Positions 45,218 to 54,138 of a stretch of DNA of 64,000 nucleotides are shown here, piece by piece. The translations under genes were made by a program, and so were the position numbers. Position 1 is the first letter of the stretch, and each line of letters opens with the position of its first letter. The DNA is from JBOHDX01 sp050700835 (GTDB taxonomy: Bacteria > Actinomycetota > Actinomycetes > Propionibacteriales > Nocardioidaceae), in NCBI GenBank assembly GCA_050700835.1, contig JBOHDX010000027.1, positions 14,659-78,658 of the forward strand. Direction: 5' to 3'. The notes under the pieces are model-generated. The model had not been told where the DNA came from. It was given only the letters and a program-made list of their open reading frames with translations, and ran no database searches.

Positions 45218-45241
45218 ATAGTCGTACGATCGTGCGACTAT
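45218..45241 (+). promoter_or_regulatory. Near-perfect 24-bp palindromic operator of arsR
   Basis: ATAGTCG at 45218-45224 and CGACTAT at 45235-45241 flank ACGATCGT; only one base pair of the 12-bp half-sites fails to match. It lies over the promoter (TTGAGA at 45213-45218 and GACTAT at 45236-45241, 17 nt apart) and ends 6 nt before ATG 45248. It is the expected binding site for the ArsR protein encoded next. Confidence 0.8.
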
Positions 45242-45247
45242 ACGGTT

Positions 45248-45622
45248 ATGAGACAAGCCGCGCCCAGCCATCCGCTCGACTCCCCAGGGGTCAAGCGCGC
45301 GCAAGCAACGGCCGTGTCCGCCGCCGAGGCCGAGCGACTACGGTCACTGCTGGCGGTGCTGTCGGATCCCGTGCGGTTGCGCATTCTGTTCGTCCTGGTG
45401 GCGGTCGACGAGCTGTGCGTCGGCGATCTCGCGCTCGCATTGGACGTCTCGATGGACCAGTCGTCCTACGCACTCAAGCAGTTGCGAGGCGCGGGCCTGC
45501 TGCAGAGCCGCCGGGACGGTCGGGTCATCTACTACCGGCTGGCCGACGGCTTTCCACACCAGCTGCTGGAGCATTGCCTACGGCAGCTGTTGAGCCTCAC
45601 TGACAAGGAGGCCCGCCGATGA
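45248..45622 (+). CDS. ArsR/SmtB-family metal-responsive repressor
   Basis: Winged-helix repressor of 124 residues. The core LLAVLSDPVRLRILFVLVAVDELCVGDLALAL, the recognition helix MDQSSYALKQLRGAGLLQS and the wing RRDGRVIYYRLAD are typical. Cys in ELCVGDL and in LEHCLRQL, plus nearby His, could form a metal site; which metal is bound cannot be told. The operator directly upstream implies autoregulation. The ATPase gene overlaps the stop as ATGA, so repressor and pump are made together. A copper- or silver-type signal is suggested by the pump's motif, but ArsR proteins for zinc or cadmium look alike. Confidence 0.9.
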   Translation: MRQAAPSHPLDSPGVKRAQATAVSAAEAERLRSLLAVLSDPVRLRILFVLVAVDELCVGDLALALDVSMDQSSYALKQLRGAGLLQSRRDGRVIYYRLADGFPHQLLEHCLRQLLSLTDKEARR

Positions 45623-47703
45623 CCGGTGGACCCAGCATCACCAAACGTGACGGGCATCAGCTGGCGGACCAGTCGATGGAGAACGGTCACGCGGAGCACC
45701 GGGGTCATGACGGTCACCATGATCATGCAGGGCAGTTCCGTCGTCTGTTCTGGTTGATGTTGGTGCTGGGTGTTCCGGTTGTGGCGTTCTCCGGCATGTT
45801 TGCCTCGCTGCTGGGCTACCGCTTGCCGGACACCGGCTGGGTCACCTGGGTCTCGCCGCTGCTCGGCACCGTCATGTACGTCTGGGGGGGCCGGCCCTTC
45901 CTGGTCGGAGGCGCAGCAGAGGTGCGAGCGCGCAGACCCGGGATGATGCTGCTGATCGGCCTCGCCATCACGGTGGCGTTCCTGGCCTCGTGGGGCTCCA
46001 GCCTCAGCATCCTCGATCACCACCTGGACTTCTGGTGGGAGCTGGCCCTGCTCATCGTCATCATGCTGCTCGGCCACTGGATCGAGATGCGCTCACTGGC
46101 CCAGACGACGTCGGCCCTGGACTCACTGGCCGCGCTGCTGCCCGATCAAGCAGAACGCCTCGACGGCGACCGCGTCGTCGCCGTGCATCCACGCGAGCTG
46201 AGGCTGGGCGACACCGTATTGGTTCGGCCCGGCGGGAGCGTTCCCGCGGACGGCCGGATCGTCGACGGTGCGGCCGAGATGGACGAGTCGATGGTCACCG
46301 GCGAGTCCCGTCCGGTACGCCGCGGCATCGGTGAACACGTGGTGGCCGGAACCGTGGCTACCGACTCCGGTCTACGAGTCGAGGTCACCGCGACCGGCGA
46401 CGACACTGCTCTGGCCGGAATCCAACGCCTGGTGTCCGAAGCGCAGAGCTCATCGTCGCGCACTCAGCGACTGGCCGACATCGCCGCAGGCTGGCTGTTC
46501 TGGTTCGCGCTCGGCGCCGCAGTCATCACCGCCCTGGTGTGGGCCCTTCTGCTCGGGCGGCCCGACGACGCGGTGACCCGCACGATCACGGTGCTGGTGA
46601 TCGCCTGTCCGCACGCGCTCGGCCTCGCCATACCACTCGTGGTGTCCATCGCCACCGAACGTGCCGCCCGCGGCGGAGTGCTGGTCAAGGATCGGCTCGC
46701 CCTGGAGAGCATGCGCACGGTCACCGCCGTCCTGTTCGACAAGACCGGAACGCTCACCAAGGGCGAGCCGACCGTGATCGCCGTCGAACCAGCGTCTGGT
46801 CGTGCTCAGGACGAGGTGCTCGCCCAGGCCGCGGCCGCCGAGGCCGACAGCGAGCACCCGCTCGCCAAGGCAATCGCCCGGGCAGCCAAGGCGCGCAACC
46901 TCAAAGTCCCAACTGCACGGGGCTTCACCTCCGCGCCAGCGGTCGGCGTCACCGCCGAAGTAGACGGGGGGCAGATACGGGTGGGCGGACCGCAGCTGCT
47001 GGACGAGGAACACCAGGACGAGCTGGCCAGCACCGTGCAATGGCGAGCCGAGGGAGCGATCATCTTGCACGTGCTTCGTGACGGTGCGGTGATCGGGGCT
47101 CTGAGCCTGGCCGACGAGATCCGGCCGGAGTCCCAGTCGGCCGTCGACGCGCTGCACGAGCGGGGTATCCAGGTCATCATGATCACCGGCGACGCCCAGG
47201 CCGTCGCCGAATCGGTCGGTGGCCAGCTCGGGATCGACCGTGTGTTCGCCGGCGTCCGGCCCGCAGACAAGGCAGCCACCGTCCGGACGCTCCAAGAAGA
47301 GGGCAAGAACGTGGCAATGGTCGGCGACGGCGTGAACGACGCGCCGGCGCTGGCTCAGGCAGACGTCGGCATCGCCATCGGCGCCGGCACCGATGTGGCG
47401 ATCGCATCCGCTGGAGTCATTCTCGCCAGCGACGACCCCCGCTCGGTGCTCTCCGTCATCGCCCTATCGCGCGCCAGCTACCGCAAGATGAAGCAGAACC
47501 TGTGGTGGGCGGCCGGTTACAACCTGATCTCCGTACCGCTCGCCGCCGGGGTTCTGGCGCCGGCCGGGTTCGTGCTGCCCATGTCGGTCGGCGCGATCTT
47601 GATGTCGCTGTCGACGATCGTGGTCGCCTTCAACGCGCAGCTTCTCCGCAAGCTGGACCTGCGACCAGTCAGCCCCAAGCTCGCTGGCCGGCGTGACGCC
47701 TGA
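45619..47703 (+). CDS. copB: P1B-type heavy-metal ATPase with CPH motif (CopB-like)
   Basis: Membrane pump of 694 residues that exports a transition metal. The N-terminus is His-rich (HAEHRGHDGHHDHAG). The A domain has MVTGESRPV, the transmembrane metal site is the CPH motif in VIACPHALGLAIP (about residue 330), the phosphorylated Asp374 lies in LFDKTGTLTKGEPT, the N domain has SEHPLAKAI and the hinge is VGDGVNDAPALAQA. CPH with an N-terminal His-rich tail defines the P1B-3 group (CopB), associated with copper and silver. There is no CXXC metal-binding domain. It overlaps arsR by 4 nt and the kinase gene starts within its last codons. Confidence 0.92.
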   Translation: MTGGPSITKRDGHQLADQSMENGHAEHRGHDGHHDHAGQFRRLFWLMLVLGVPVVAFSGMFASLLGYRLPDTGWVTWVSPLLGTVMYVWGGRPFLVGGAAEVRARRPGMMLLIGLAITVAFLASWGSSLSILDHHLDFWWELALLIVIMLLGHWIEMRSLAQTTSALDSLAALLPDQAERLDGDRVVAVHPRELRLGDTVLVRPGGSVPADGRIVDGAAEMDESMVTGESRPVRRGIGEHVVAGTVATDSGLRVEVTATGDDTALAGIQRLVSEAQSSSSRTQRLADIAAGWLFWFALGAAVITALVWALLLGRPDDAVTRTITVLVIACPHALGLAIPLVVSIATERAARGGVLVKDRLALESMRTVTAVLFDKTGTLTKGEPTVIAVEPASGRAQDEVLAQAAAAEADSEHPLAKAIARAAKARNLKVPTARGFTSAPAVGVTAEVDGGQIRVGGPQLLDEEHQDELASTVQWRAEGAIILHVLRDGAVIGALSLADEIRPESQSAVDALHERGIQVIMITGDAQAVAESVGGQLGIDRVFAGVRPADKAATVRTLQEEGKNVAMVGDGVNDAPALAQADVGIAIGAGTDVAIASAGVILASDDPRSVLSVIALSRASYRKMKQNLWWAAGYNLISVPLAAGVLAPAGFVLPMSVGAILMSLSTIVVAFNAQLLRKLDLRPVSPKLAGRRDA

Positions 47704-48403
47704 CCTCGCGGAGCTCGGCCGCCGCGTCCTCGCGCTCGGGCAGGGCGCGGAGCCGGGCCGCAGGGCCATCGTCGGAATCGCCGGTCCGCCGGGTGCGGGG
47801 AAGTCGACGTTGGCCGCCGCCATTCTCGAAGAAGCCCATGGGGTACGCCCCGGATCCGTGGCGGTCGTCGGGATGGACGCCTTCCACCTGGCGCACACCG
47901 TCCTCGTCGACGCGGGAATCGCCGACGTCAAGGGCGCCCCCGAGACATTCGATGTCCGGGGCTATGTCGCTCTGCTGACGCGATTGCGCACGGAGACGTC
48001 GAGCACCGTCTGGTGCCCCGAGTTCCGCCGCGAGATCGAGGACGCCGTGGCGGGTGCGTCGGCGGTGGGTCCCGAGGTAGCCGTCGTCGTGACCGAGGGC
48101 AACTACCTCCTGCTCGACCGCCCAGGCTGGCGAGACGTGCGGCCGCTGCTCGACGAGTGCTGGTACGTCGACACTGCGCAGCGGCAGGAGCGGCTCGCGG
48201 CCCGGCACCGTGCCTACGGGCGTGGTGTCGACGAGGCCTGGGCACGCACCAACGGTTCGGACGAGGCAAATGCCCGGCTGGTGACCCCCACCCGTGATCG
48301 GGCCGACCTGATGATCGACCTCAGCGACCTGGATAGCCCGCGAGGATCCGCTCTCGTCGCTCCCCCCACTCGAGCGCGGACGCGATCGCCTCGTCGATGC
48401 TGA
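47693..48403 (+). CDS. P-loop nucleoside/nucleotide kinase family protein
   Basis: Kinase of 236 residues related to uridine and pantothenate kinases. Walker A is GIAGPPGAGKSTLAAA, followed by VVGMDAFHLAHTVL and the acid FDVRGYVALLTRL; VVVTEGNYLLLDRPGWRDVRPLLDECW is the Walker B region. The likely family end is DLMIDLSDL; about 24 further residues (PRGSALVAPPTRARTRSPRRC at the end) are translated across the antisense 3' end of galE, an 83-bp convergent overlap. That tail may be a read-through after a lost stop. GTG 47693 overlaps the ATPase gene. The substrate is unknown. Confidence 0.8.
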   Translation: MTPDLAELGRRVLALGQGAEPGRRAIVGIAGPPGAGKSTLAAAILEEAHGVRPGSVAVVGMDAFHLAHTVLVDAGIADVKGAPETFDVRGYVALLTRLRTETSSTVWCPEFRREIEDAVAGASAVGPEVAVVVTEGNYLLLDRPGWRDVRPLLDECWYVDTAQRQERLAARHRAYGRGVDEAWARTNGSDEANARLVTPTRDRADLMIDLSDLDSPRGSALVAPPTRARTRSPRRC

Positions 48404-49334
48404 GCCTGCTGCGCCACCCGAGCAGCCGGGCCGCCTTGTCCACGTTGGCGTAGGCCCCGATCGCGTCGCCGGGGCGCGGCGGCGCCTCGCGCGTGGGAAC
48501 CCGCTGACCGTAGACGCGCTCGAACGATGCGAGCAGCTCGCGCACCGTCGTCCCACTCCCGGTGCCGACATTGACGATCGTGCTTGGCGCCCGCTCGGTC
48601 GCGAGCACCTCGTCGAATCTCTCCACGGTCACGACGTGCGCCTGCGCGAGGTCCCACACGTGCAGGTAGTCGCGGATCCCCGTCCCGTCTCGCGTCGGGA
48701 GGTCGACCCCAGTGATCTCGAACGCGTCGATGTCTCCGCGGGTGGCCGCGACCAGCCGCCCGAGCACGTGGCTCGGCAGCGCGTCGTAGCTGCCGGACCG
48801 GAAGTCGGGATCGGAGCCGATCGGGTTGAAGTAGCGCAGAATGATCGCCCGCAGGTCGGTCGCCGCGCAGATGTCCGTCAACGCCATCTCCATGACGGCC
48901 TTGGTGCGCGCGTACGGCGACTGCGGGTCGAGAGGAGACTCCTCGGTCACCTCGAACGTGTCGCTGGTGGCGTACAGCGAACCAGAGGAGGAGAACACGA
49001 CGCGCGGTTTGCCGAGCTCGACGAGCGCATTGAAGAGCTCCAGCGACTTCGCCACGTTGCCGCGGTAGTAGGCGTACGGCTGCTGGACGCTCTCGGGCAC
49101 CACGATCCGGGCGGCGCAGTGGATCGTGCAGTCAAGATCGGGGTGGTCGGTCACGATGCGATCGATTGTGGCCCGGTCGCCGATGTCTCCCTCGTAGAAC
49201 GTGCGGCCGGTGACGAACTCCCGTCGCCCCGTCAACAGGTTGTCGAGGACAACCGGGCCGTGACCGGCATGCTCGAGGGCGGTCACGATCGTGCTGCCGA
49301 TGTAGCCGGCGCCGCCGGTCACGAGAACCTTCAT
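48321..49334 (-). CDS. galE: UDP-glucose 4-epimerase
   Basis: SDR-family epimerase that interconverts UDP-glucose and UDP-galactose. The 337-residue protein has the NAD motif MKVLVTGGAGYIGSTIV, the conserved DNLLTG, FSSSGSLYATSD with the catalytic Ser region, and SPYARTKAVME holding the Tyr-x3-Lys pair. LRYFNPIGSDP and the C-terminal RPGDAIGAYANVDKAARLLGW are usual. The ATG at 49334 is 7 nt after a TAGGGT hexamer on this strand. It is convergent with the kinase gene and overlaps it. Galactose use or supply of sugar nucleotides for the envelope is the likely role. Confidence 0.93.
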   Translation of the reverse strand: MKVLVTGGAGYIGSTIVTALEHAGHGPVVLDNLLTGRREFVTGRTFYEGDIGDRATIDRIVTDHPDLDCTIHCAARIVVPESVQQPYAYYRGNVAKSLELFNALVELGKPRVVFSSSGSLYATSDTFEVTEESPLDPQSPYARTKAVMEMALTDICAATDLRAIILRYFNPIGSDPDFRSGSYDALPSHVLGRLVAATRGDIDAFEITGVDLPTRDGTGIRDYLHVWDLAQAHVVTVERFDEVLATERAPSTIVNVGTGSGTTVRELLASFERVYGQRVPTREAPPRPGDAIGAYANVDKAARLLGWRSRLSIDEAIASALEWGERRERILAGYPGR

Positions 49335-49341
49335 GCGGGAG

Positions 49342-49347
49342 ACCCTA
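49342..49347 (-). promoter_or_regulatory. -10 hexamer TAGGGT for galE
   Basis: Read on the minus strand, TAGGGT is followed by 7 nt and ATG 49334, matching the leaderless pattern seen at clpP1. Confidence 0.5.
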
Positions 49348-49445
49348 ACGGGCGCTGCCCAACGCTTAGCGCGCCGACGGGCGGCGCCGCGCGTTCGGGC
49401 GTACGGTATGGGCCGGCTTGACAGTCCGAGGACGGGAGGCTGATC

Positions 49446-51149
49446 GTGCTCAGCGCCGCGGGGACATCGCTGCGACTCGACGCCAACGCCGTCGACTACG
49501 CCTTGATCGCCGTCTACTTCGTATTCGTGATCGGTATCGGACTGCTGGCGAGACGGCAGGTTTCCACCAGCCTCGACTTCTTCCTGTCCGGGCGATCGCT
49601 GCCAGCCTGGGTGACCGGTCTCGCGTTCATCTCGGCCAACCTGGGCGCTGTCGAGATCATGGGGATGTCGGCCAACGGGGCGCAGTTCGGCATGGCGACG
49701 ATGCACTACTACTGGATCGGCGCCATTCCCGCGATGCTGTTCCTCGGCGTCGTGATGATGCCGTTCTACTACGGCTCCAAGGTTCGCAGCGTGCCGGAGT
49801 TCATGCTGCGACGGTTCGGCCCGACGGCCCATCTGGTCAATGCGATCAGCTTCGCGGTCGCACAAGTGCTGATTGCGGGCGTCAACCTCTATCTGCTCGC
49901 CACGATCGTGAACGTCCTGCTGGGCTGGCCGATCTGGGTCTCGACCCTCGTGGCCGCCGCCATCGTGTTGTCCTACATCACGCTCGGCGGACTGTCCGCC
50001 GCGATCTACAACGAGGTTCTGCAGTTCTTCGTCATCGTCGCCGCGCTGTTGCCGCTCACCCTGGTCGCTCTCAACAAGGTCGGCGGCTGGAGCGGTCTGC
50101 AGGACAAGATGGCGGCGGCCGGCACCAAGGGTCAGATCGCGTCCTGGCCGGGCACCGACCTGACCAGCATCAGCAACTCGGTGCTGTCTGTGGTCGGCAT
50201 CGTCTTCGGCCTCGGGTTCGTGCTGTCCTTCGGCTACTGGACCACCAACTTCGTCGAGGTCCAGCGCGCCATGGCCAGCAAGAACATGAACTCGGCGCGC
50301 CGTGCGCCGATCATCGGATCGTTCCCGAAGATGTTCATCCCGTTCATCATCATCATTCCCGGCATGATCGCGGCCGTCTCGGTGACCGAGTTCGCCAAGT
50401 ACAAGGCAAACGGCGGCACCGGCAGCAACCTGACGTACAACGACGCGCTGTTGCTCCTGATGCGCGAGCTGCTGCCCAACGGCCTGCTCGGAGTTGCGAT
50501 CGCCGGTCTGCTCGCGGCGTTCATGGCCGGCATGGCGGCGAACATCTCGGCCTTCAACACGGTGATCAGCTACGACATCTGGCAGACGTACGTCGTGAAG
50601 GACCGCGAGGACCGCTACTACACCTCCTTCGGGCGAGGCATGACGCTGGTGGCGACCCTGCTGGCGATCGCCACCACCGTGCTGGCAGCCAGCTACAACA
50701 ACCTGATGACCTACCTGCAGACGTTGTTCGGCTTCTTCAACGCCCCACTCTTCGCGACGTTCATCCTCGGCATGTTCTGGAAGAAGATGTCGGCGGCCGC
50801 CGGGTGGACCGGCCTCGTCTCGGGCACGTTGGCGGCCGTGCTCGTCGCGATCCTCAGCAAGGACGCCCTGGGGTCGGCGAGCATCGGTGCTCTCCCGGTC
50901 AGCGGGCAAGGTGCCAGCTTCGTCGCAGCCGGTGCCGCCTTCGTCGTCGACATCCTCGTCAGTGTCGCGGTGACCATGGTGACGAGACCGAAGCGCGAGT
51001 CGGACCTGCGCGGGCTCGTCTACTCGTTGACGCCCAAGGAGGACTTCGCCGACACCGAGCACGCCGGCGGGCACTGGTGGCTGCAGCCGACCAAGCTGGC
51101 CGGTGTGTCGTTGATCCTGGTCATCATCTTGAACGTCATCTTCCACTAA
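49446..51149 (+). CDS. Sodium:solute symporter (SSS family)
   Basis: Secondary transporter of 567 residues with about fourteen hydrophobic helices. Typical segments are FFLSGRSLPAWVTGLAFISANLGAVE, VPEFMLRRFG, NVLLGWPIWV and FMAGMAANISAFNTVISYDI, the last being the sodium-site helix. The wording is close to SGLT/inositol-like symporters, so a sugar or polyol is a fair guess. GTG 49446 follows GGGAGG by 6 nt; TACGGT near 49400 is the likely -10 box. The small membrane gene 13 nt downstream is probably co-expressed. The divergent galE makes galactose an attractive but unproven substrate. Confidence 0.87.
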   Translation: MLSAAGTSLRLDANAVDYALIAVYFVFVIGIGLLARRQVSTSLDFFLSGRSLPAWVTGLAFISANLGAVEIMGMSANGAQFGMATMHYYWIGAIPAMLFLGVVMMPFYYGSKVRSVPEFMLRRFGPTAHLVNAISFAVAQVLIAGVNLYLLATIVNVLLGWPIWVSTLVAAAIVLSYITLGGLSAAIYNEVLQFFVIVAALLPLTLVALNKVGGWSGLQDKMAAAGTKGQIASWPGTDLTSISNSVLSVVGIVFGLGFVLSFGYWTTNFVEVQRAMASKNMNSARRAPIIGSFPKMFIPFIIIIPGMIAAVSVTEFAKYKANGGTGSNLTYNDALLLLMRELLPNGLLGVAIAGLLAAFMAGMAANISAFNTVISYDIWQTYVVKDREDRYYTSFGRGMTLVATLLAIATTVLAASYNNLMTYLQTLFGFFNAPLFATFILGMFWKKMSAAAGWTGLVSGTLAAVLVAILSKDALGSASIGALPVSGQGASFVAAGAAFVVDILVSVAVTMVTRPKRESDLRGLVYSLTPKEDFADTEHAGGHWWLQPTKLAGVSLILVIILNVIFH

Positions 51150-51162
51150 GGGGCTGGCCGTC

Positions 51163-51444
51163 ATGGCAGAGAGCACCACCGAGTCGACGCAGCGGCACAC
51201 CGCAGGGTTGTTCGACGTCCGCACGATCATCGGTGCCCTGCTCGGCATTTACGGCATCGTGCTGCTCGTGATGGCCGGCGTCGCCAGCACCAAGGGCGGG
51301 GTCAACTCCAACCTCTGGGTCGGGATCGGTCTTGTGGTCGCGGCGGCCATCTTCCTCGTTTGGGCCTACACCCGCCCGATCGTGGTCGACGACGCCCAGG
51401 TGGAGAAGGCTCGCGAGGAGGCCGAGGAGCACCCCGGTCACTGA
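51163..51444 (+). CDS. Two-span membrane protein, symporter partner
   Basis: Protein of 93 residues with two hydrophobic helices (about 22-42 and 50-68) and an acidic C-terminus (AREEAEEHPGH). The N-terminal 16 residues are polar. It begins 13 nt after the SSS gene and is most likely in the same transcript. I do not recognise a named function; small membrane proteins next to SSS genes sometimes assist the carrier, but that is inference. Confidence 0.75.
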   Translation: MAESTTESTQRHTAGLFDVRTIIGALLGIYGIVLLVMAGVASTKGGVNSNLWVGIGLVVAAAIFLVWAYTRPIVVDDAQVEKAREEAEEHPGH

Positions 51445-51457
51445 CGCCGTGGTGCGC

Positions 51458-51463
51458 TACCCT
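51458..51463 (+). promoter_or_regulatory. -10 hexamer TACCCT for the leuS leader
   Basis: TACCCT lies 6 nt before GTG 51470, the first codon of the putative leader peptide. The spacing is that of the leaderless starts elsewhere in the window. Confidence 0.5.
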
Positions 51464-51469
51464 GAGTGG

Positions 51470-51505
51470 GTGCGAGTGACCCTCCTTCTTACCGAGCCGC
51501 GCTGA
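51470..51505 (+). CDS. Leucine-rich leader peptide of leuS (11 residues)
   Basis: GTG 51470 opens the peptide [11 protein letters not shown], ending at TGA 51503-51505. Codons 5-7 are CTC, CTT and CTT, three consecutive Leu codons directly ahead of the leuS attenuator. The alternative GTG 51476 would give nine residues with the same Leu run. The stop codon lies within the 5' arm of the following hairpin, as in classical attenuators. Confidence 0.65.
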   Translation: MRVTLLLTEPR

Positions 51506-51528
51506 GCGAGCATCACGTCAGCGCGGCT
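51495..51528 (+). promoter_or_regulatory. Attenuator hairpin between leader peptide and terminator
   Basis: AGCCGCGCTGA (51495-51505) pairs perfectly with TCAGCGCGGCT (51518-51528) across a 12-nt loop. A ribosome stalled on the Leu codons would cover part of the 5' arm. The freed UCAG at 51518-51521 could then pair with CUGA at 51540-51543 in the terminator. Confidence 0.65.
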
Positions 51529-51553
51529 ACCCCTCGTGTCTGAGGGGTTTTTT
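51529..51553 (+). terminator. Rho-independent terminator in the leuS leader
   Basis: ACCCCTC (51529-51535) pairs with GAGGGGT (51542-51548), followed by a run of six T. It stands 41 nt before leuS, with no new promoter visible between, so it must be overcome for leuS expression. Confidence 0.85.
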
Positions 51554-51593
51554 CATGCCAGGAGCAGGAGCCGAGCCCCGCAGGAGGTCAGAC

Positions 51594-54083
51594 GTGAGTA
51601 CGCAAGCGCAGTCGCCGCACCCGGATCGCCCGACGTACGACGTGGTGGCCACCCAGGACAAGTGGCGCAAGGTGTGGGACGAGCTGGACACGTTCCGTGC
51701 GGTGGACGACCCGGCAGATCCGCGGGAGCGGCGCTACGCACTGACGATGTTCCCGTACCCGTCCGGGGACCTGCACATGGGGCACGGCGAGGTCTTCGCA
51801 CTGCACGACGTGCTGGCGCGCTACTGGTTCCAGCGCGGCTACAACGTGCTGAACCCGATCGGCTGGGACTCGTTCGGGCTGCCCGCCGAGAACGCCGCGA
51901 TCAGACGCAACGAGAACCCCGCGACGTTCACCAGGGCCAACATCGAGACCCAGGCGGAGTCGATCCGGCGCTACGCGGTCAGCTTCGACTGGTCACGGCG
52001 GCTGCACACCAGCGACCCCGACTACTACCGATGGACCCAGTGGTTGTTCCTGAGGTTCTTCGAGCGTGGACTGGCGTACCGCAAGGAGTCGTTCGTCAAC
52101 TGGTGCCCCGTGGACCAGACCGTGCTGGCCAACGAGCAGGTCATCGGCGGCATGTGTGAGCGCTGCGGCAACCCGGTCACCAAGCGCGAGCTGACCCAGT
52201 GGTACTTCAAGATCACCGACTACGCCCAGGCGCTGCTGGACGACATGGAGCCGTTGCACGGCCACTGGCCGGAGCGGGTGCTGACCATGCAGCGCAACTG
52301 GATCGGGCGCTCCGAGGGTGCCTACGTCGACTTCGTCATCGAGGGTCGCGCGGAGCCGGTGACGGTGTTCACCACTCGCCCGGACACGCTGTTCGGCGCC
52401 ACGTTCTTCGTGGTCGCCCCGGACGCCAGACTGGCCGCGGAGCTCTGCTCAGCCGAGCAGCGCCCAGCGTTCGAGGCGTACCTGGAGCAGACCAATCGGT
52501 CCACCGAGATCGAGCGCCAGTCGACCGAGCGGACCAAGACCGGCGTGTTCCTGGGCGTGCATGCGATCAACCCGGTCAACGGCGCGCGCATGCCGGTGTG
52601 GGCGGCCGACTACGTGCTGGCCGACTACGGCACGGGCGCGATCATGGCGGTGCCGGGTCAGGACCAGCGTGACTGGGACTTCGCGGAGGCGTTTGACCTG
52701 CCGATCGTCCGGACCGTCCGACCGCCGGACGACTTCGACGGCACGGCCTACACCGGAGCAGGTCCGGCGATCAACTCGGCCAACGCCGAGGTGAGTCTGG
52801 ACGGTCTCGACGTCGACGACGCCAAGCGCACGATCACCGACTGGCTGGTCGCCCAGGGCGCCGGTCGGAGTGCTGTCACGTTCAGGCTGCGTGACTGGCT
52901 GCTGAGCCGGCAGCGCTACTGGGGAGCGCCGATCCCGATCGTGCACTGCCCTGACTGCGGTGAGGTGCCGGTGCCGGACGACCAGCTGCCGGTACGCCTG
53001 CCGGATCTGCGGGGTGCGGACCTGGCTCCCAAGGGCACGTCCCCGCTGGCGGCCGCGAACGACTGGGTGAACGTCTCCTGCCCCAGCTGTGGGGTCCCCG
53101 CGAAGCGGGACACCGACACGATGGACACGTTCGTCGACTCCTCGTGGTACTTCCTGCGCTACTGCTCCCCGGACTACACGGAGGGGCCGTTCGATCCGGA
53201 AGCGGTGCGACGTTGGATGCCCGCGCAGATGTACTTCGGAGGGGTCGAGCACGCGATCCTGCACCTGATGTACTGCCGGTTCTTCACCAAGGTGCTGCAC
53301 GACATGGGGATGGTCGACTTCGTCGAACCCTTCGTCGAGCACATCAACCAGGGTCAGGTGATCAACGAGGGCAAGTCGATGAGCAAGTCCCTGGGCAATG
53401 GTGTCGACCTGCGGGAACAGATCGACAACTTCGGCGTCGATGCGGTGCGGCTGACGATGGTCTTCGCCGGGCCGCCCGACGACGACATCGATTGGGCGGA
53501 CATGTCGCCCGGTGGCTCGTTGAAGTTCCTGCAACGGGCGTGGCGCATCGCCGACGACGTGACGAGCGATCGAGGTGTCGACCCAGCCGACGGCGACGTC
53601 GCGCTGCGCAAGGTCACCCACCGTACGATCGTGGACGCGGGCGAGCTGATCGAGTCGCACCGGTTCAACGTGGTCGTCGCGCGGATCATGGAGCTGGTCA
53701 ACGCGACCCGCAAGGCGATCGACTCCGGTCCGGGGCCGGCGGACGCGGCCGTACGCGAGGCCGCCGAGACGACGGCGATCCTGCTGAGCCTGGTCGCGCC
53801 CTACACCGCGGAGGAGATGTGGTCTCTGCTGGGGCACCAGCCGACCGTTGCTGTCGCGGGCTGGCCGGTCGCAGACCCTGCACTGCTGGTGCGCGACGCG
53901 GTGACCTGTGTGGTGCAGATCCAGGGCAAGGTCCGGGCTCGCCTCGACGTGCCTCCCGACATCAGCGACTCGGACCTCGAGTCGTTGGCGATGGCGGACC
54001 CGCAGGTCGTCCACGCGGTCGACGGCCGCAACGTGACCCGGGTGATCGTGCGTGCGCCGAAGCTGGTCAACATCGTCATCTGA
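51594..54083 (+). CDS. leuS: Leucyl-tRNA synthetase
   Basis: Class I synthetase charging tRNA-Leu, 829 residues. The HIGH motif appears as [11 protein letters not shown] and KMSKS as [12 protein letters not shown]. The CP1 editing domain has [18 protein letters not shown], and the zinc finger has CPDCGEVP with CPSCGVP. The leucine-specific and anticodon regions end with [25 protein letters not shown] stands 6 nt before GTG 51594, so translation has a strong leader despite leaderless neighbours. Regulation by leucine supply through the upstream attenuator is predicted. Confidence 0.97.
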   Translation: MSTQAQSPHPDRPTYDVVATQDKWRKVWDELDTFRAVDDPADPRERRYALTMFPYPSGDLHMGHGEVFALHDVLARYWFQRGYNVLNPIGWDSFGLPAENAAIRRNENPATFTRANIETQAESIRRYAVSFDWSRRLHTSDPDYYRWTQWLFLRFFERGLAYRKESFVNWCPVDQTVLANEQVIGGMCERCGNPVTKRELTQWYFKITDYAQALLDDMEPLHGHWPERVLTMQRNWIGRSEGAYVDFVIEGRAEPVTVFTTRPDTLFGATFFVVAPDARLAAELCSAEQRPAFEAYLEQTNRSTEIERQSTERTKTGVFLGVHAINPVNGARMPVWAADYVLADYGTGAIMAVPGQDQRDWDFAEAFDLPIVRTVRPPDDFDGTAYTGAGPAINSANAEVSLDGLDVDDAKRTITDWLVAQGAGRSAVTFRLRDWLLSRQRYWGAPIPIVHCPDCGEVPVPDDQLPVRLPDLRGADLAPKGTSPLAAANDWVNVSCPSCGVPAKRDTDTMDTFVDSSWYFLRYCSPDYTEGPFDPEAVRRWMPAQMYFGGVEHAILHLMYCRFFTKVLHDMGMVDFVEPFVEHINQGQVINEGKSMSKSLGNGVDLREQIDNFGVDAVRLTMVFAGPPDDDIDWADMSPGGSLKFLQRAWRIADDVTSDRGVDPADGDVALRKVTHRTIVDAGELIESHRFNVVVARIMELVNATRKAIDSGPGPADAAVREAAETTAILLSLVAPYTAEEMWSLLGHQPTVAVAGWPVADPALLVRDAVTCVVQIQGKVRARLDVPPDISDSDLESLAMADPQVVHAVDGRNVTRVIVRAPKLVNIVI

Positions 54084-54126
54084 CCACTGCGTACGACTGG
54101 TCAATCTCTGCCGCGGGTGCGGCCGA

Positions 54127-54132
54127 TAGTCT
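54127..54132 (+). promoter_or_regulatory. -10 hexamer TAGTCT for degV
   Basis: TAGTCT is 6 nt before ATG 54139. Confidence 0.45.
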
Positions 54133-54138
54133 CGCGAC

